This document shows positions 42,695-44,396 of a DNA stretch of 44,396 nt, in pieces. The notes under the pieces were generated by a model. That model was given only the letters and a program-made list of their open reading frames with translations. It searched no databases and was not told the DNA's origin. How positions within the stretch are numbered: position 1 is the first letter of the stretch; the number at the start of each line of letters is the position of its first letter. The position numbers were made by a program, and so were the translations under genes. The stretch is from Bacteroidota bacterium. Lineage in GTDB: Bacteria; Bacteroidota; Bacteroidia; Chitinophagales; Saprospiraceae. The stretch is taken from positions 1 to 44,396 of the forward strand of contig JAKQJD010000197.1 in NCBI GenBank assembly GCA_029561355.1, read 5' to 3'.

Positions 42695-44326
42695 TCACTG
42701 CTTCTTCTCGTCCACCGCCATCAACCGTACTGTAGGCGACAAATTATTAAGGATACCTTTTACGTTCAAGCCTTCCTTGCGGGCTTTTTCCAGATCCTGC
42801 CGCACCTGCACAGTGTCGCCTTTGTGGGCATTTGCAACAATTTTGATCTCGTAGGCCTCCGCATTTTTCGGGTTGATCTTCAGCGCTTTTTCCGCATTTT
42901 TAATGGCGCGTTCGCTGTCGCCTACGGCAATGTTGGCGCGGCCTGCGTCGATTTGGGCTTTCGTATTTTGCGGCTGACTGGTAGCCATTCTCTCTTTTTT
43001 ATCGCGCCGCACCTGAAAAACCAGCAGGCTGTCTGACACCTCCTTGTTTTTTTTGTTGATCCAGGCGCCATCGAAGTTTTTGGTTTTTTTGAGTTCTTTC
43101 AAATCGTCGTTGGCTTTGTCGGGCTGTCCGCTTTTCAGCGCTGCGTCCAGGCGCAGCCGAAGGAGGCTGGAACTGGCCTTTTCGGCTTTGGGGGCCGCCA
43201 CGTCCAGGTCACGTGCAGCGCCGGCATAATCTCCTTTTTCGTACAGCAGGGCGCCGCGTTTCTGGCGGGCTTCGGAATTCGTAGGGTAAGCACTGAGCAC
43301 ATTGTCGTACACCTGAATGGCTTCTTCTTTTTTGTTGTTCTGCACCAGGTTGTCGGCCATGGCGATGGCGATAGCAGTATCGACGGGCGGCGTTGTTCCA
43401 AGTGCGCTCATTTTAGCGGAAATGGTGTCCACTTTGATGAGATTGGCGGCAATGGGCATTCTCGACTGGTTGGCCAGCACGACATAGAGTAGACGAACGA
43501 TCGCATCCACGTCGGCAACCAGTTGCAGATTGCCATCTTCCTTGATTTTCAACAAACTGGACAGGGTCGTATCGCCGGTGAGCCGCACGCCGCCTGCATC
43601 GAGCAACTTGTAAAACACATCGAGTTTGTAATCTTTCGAAGTCAGGGAACGGTTGAGTTTGCCCCACACGATCATCTGTGCGTCGCAGTTGCGGGCGATG
43701 TCGGCCGCTTCTTCCGGGTTGGGGTAATTTTCGTCGATCTTGTATTTTTCATTGACGTCGGCAATGACGCTGGTTACCATGGCGGGCGTTTGCCGGATCA
43801 GTTTGTTCAATCCGTCGGAAATGTCGAATTCCGGCTTTTCGTCGCCTTCCGAACCTGTTTGTTTAAACGGCAGAACCATCACTTTCCACTGGTATTTGCT
43901 GCCGAAATTGGGACATGCTTCGTCGGTAGAAGTTGAAAAGCCGCCGCCCAGAAATTTCCAGATCACGATAGCCGCCGCCAGGGCCACAATGCCGCCTGCC
44001 ACGTAATAGCGCCATGCCTGCGAGTGGGTTGGCAGTATTTCTTTGCCGGGCTGGGTAAAATTACCGTTTTCCACCCAGGCAACGATTTGCAAGGCGTTGT
44101 CAGTCAACTGGTTAAGCGCCAGGCGGTTGTCTTCCGTGCTAATGGTACCTTTGAGCAGGGACGCTTTATTTTGGTACAAGTCGGCCTGGTTCACCCGGGC
44201 GATTTGCAACAGTTCGGCATACACCGGATCACTTTCCAGGAATTCGATCAGGCGCGTGAAGGCCAGATCGACGTTTCCCTCCGCGATCATTTGTTTAATT
44301 GCAGGCAGGATCTGAGATGAGTTCAT
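42695..44326 (-). CDS. Effector-associated-domain membrane protein with TolB-N-like region and TPR repeats
   Basis: A 543-residue protein. Residues 1-88 form a helical effector-associated domain of the type that starts IKQMIAEGNVDLAFTRLIEF and ends with an ISTEDNRLALNQLTDNAL helix; such EADs are proposed death-fold-like adaptors that link regulators to effectors. One membrane segment follows (YYVAGGIVALAAAIVIWKFL, about residues 107-126). A domain beginning WKVMVLPFKQTG resembles the TolB-N/FlgO-like fold, and TPR repeats occupy about 330-520 (AIQVYDNVLSAYPTNSEARQ and AIKNAEKALKINPKNAEAYE). It has no enzymatic domain and may be a sensor or scaffold. The N-terminal domain makes it a possible partner of other EAD proteins, such as 10610-12571. 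The start is at 44326; the 70 bp upstream contain no other gene. Confidence 0.72.
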   Translation of the reverse strand: MNSSQILPAIKQMIAEGNVDLAFTRLIEFLESDPVYAELLQIARVNQADLYQNKASLLKGTISTEDNRLALNQLTDNALQIVAWVENGNFTQPGKEILPTHSQAWRYYVAGGIVALAAAIVIWKFLGGGFSTSTDEACPNFGSKYQWKVMVLPFKQTGSEGDEKPEFDISDGLNKLIRQTPAMVTSVIADVNEKYKIDENYPNPEEAADIARNCDAQMIVWGKLNRSLTSKDYKLDVFYKLLDAGGVRLTGDTTLSSLLKIKEDGNLQLVADVDAIVRLLYVVLANQSRMPIAANLIKVDTISAKMSALGTTPPVDTAIAIAMADNLVQNNKKEEAIQVYDNVLSAYPTNSEARQKRGALLYEKGDYAGAARDLDVAAPKAEKASSSLLRLRLDAALKSGQPDKANDDLKELKKTKNFDGAWINKKNKEVSDSLLVFQVRRDKKERMATSQPQNTKAQIDAGRANIAVGDSERAIKNAEKALKINPKNAEAYEIKIVANAHKGDTVQVRQDLEKARKEGLNVKGILNNLSPTVRLMAVDEKKQ

Positions 44327-44396
44327 AAAAAGGCTTAGGTGAATGCGGTGTTTCGATTACAATTTGCAGATTTTTCCCCTCCGGCTTTGGGAATGA

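Noticed and set aside
42617-43036. 139-codon frame starting in the 51-bp palindrome
   Set aside because: It begins within the hairpin tip and runs antisense to the EAD/TPR gene, whose frame has clear TPR motifs.

Overview
The window looks like chromosomal DNA of a Bacteroidota bacterium, most likely from the Saprospiria (Saprospiraceae, Haliscomenobacter or Lewinella relatives). This is an inference from gene content: a very large surface protein with a type IX secretion (T9SS) C-terminal signal, a TssN/TssO-type T6SS(iii), CHAT-TPR and effector-associated-domain proteins, a WG-repeat protein, and a TAnnTTTG-type promoter box. No rRNA, tRNA, CRISPR array, transposase or integrase gene was recognised.

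Layout. 1-4033 (minus): three GT-C membrane glycosyltransferase-like genes in a row, the last cut by the window edge. 4233-7226 (plus): a secreted PVC-type dehydrogenase/HEAT/cytochrome c protein, convergent with an EamA transporter (7394-8383). 8384-8975 holds a 410-bp gene-free element with 44-bp terminal inverted repeats, followed by a WG-repeat protein. 10113-10609 holds 84-bp tandem repeats. 10610-12571 (minus) is an effector-associated-domain protein whose C-terminal FGE-sulfatase-like domain stops after about a dozen residues. Next come an MlaE-type permease (minus) and an SDR oxidoreductase (plus).

14700-24866 forms a probable functional group: a CHAT-protease/TPR protein and a 1640-residue T9SS-exported Ig-repeat protein in tandem, facing an ECF sigma factor plus membrane anti-sigma-like TPR protein, followed by an HtrA-like serine protease.

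24949-35492 is a tightly packed T6SS(iii) operon in the order tssB, tssC, tssD(hcp), vgrG, tssF, L,D-transpeptidase-like gene, lipase-like gene, tssG, tssN, tssK, PAAR, tssO. It encodes sheath, tube, spike, most of the baseplate and part of the membrane anchor. The two enzyme genes between tssF and tssG are candidate anti-cell-envelope effectors. No TssE, ClpV/TssH, TssP, TssQ or TssR was recognised, so the apparatus must be completed from elsewhere in the genome or be divergent.

35485-44326: a TIGR02757-family protein coupled to lipoyl synthase, an outer-membrane-like protein, a UbiA-like membrane protein, a large secreted metallopeptidase-like/beta-propeller/barrel protein, and a second effector-associated-domain protein with a TolB-N-like region and TPRs.

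A striking feature is that many intergenic gaps carry long, almost perfect inverted repeats built of short repeated words (arms of 53, 44, 49 and 51 bp, plus weaker ones). They sit at convergent, divergent and tandem gene junctions, so they are not simply terminators.
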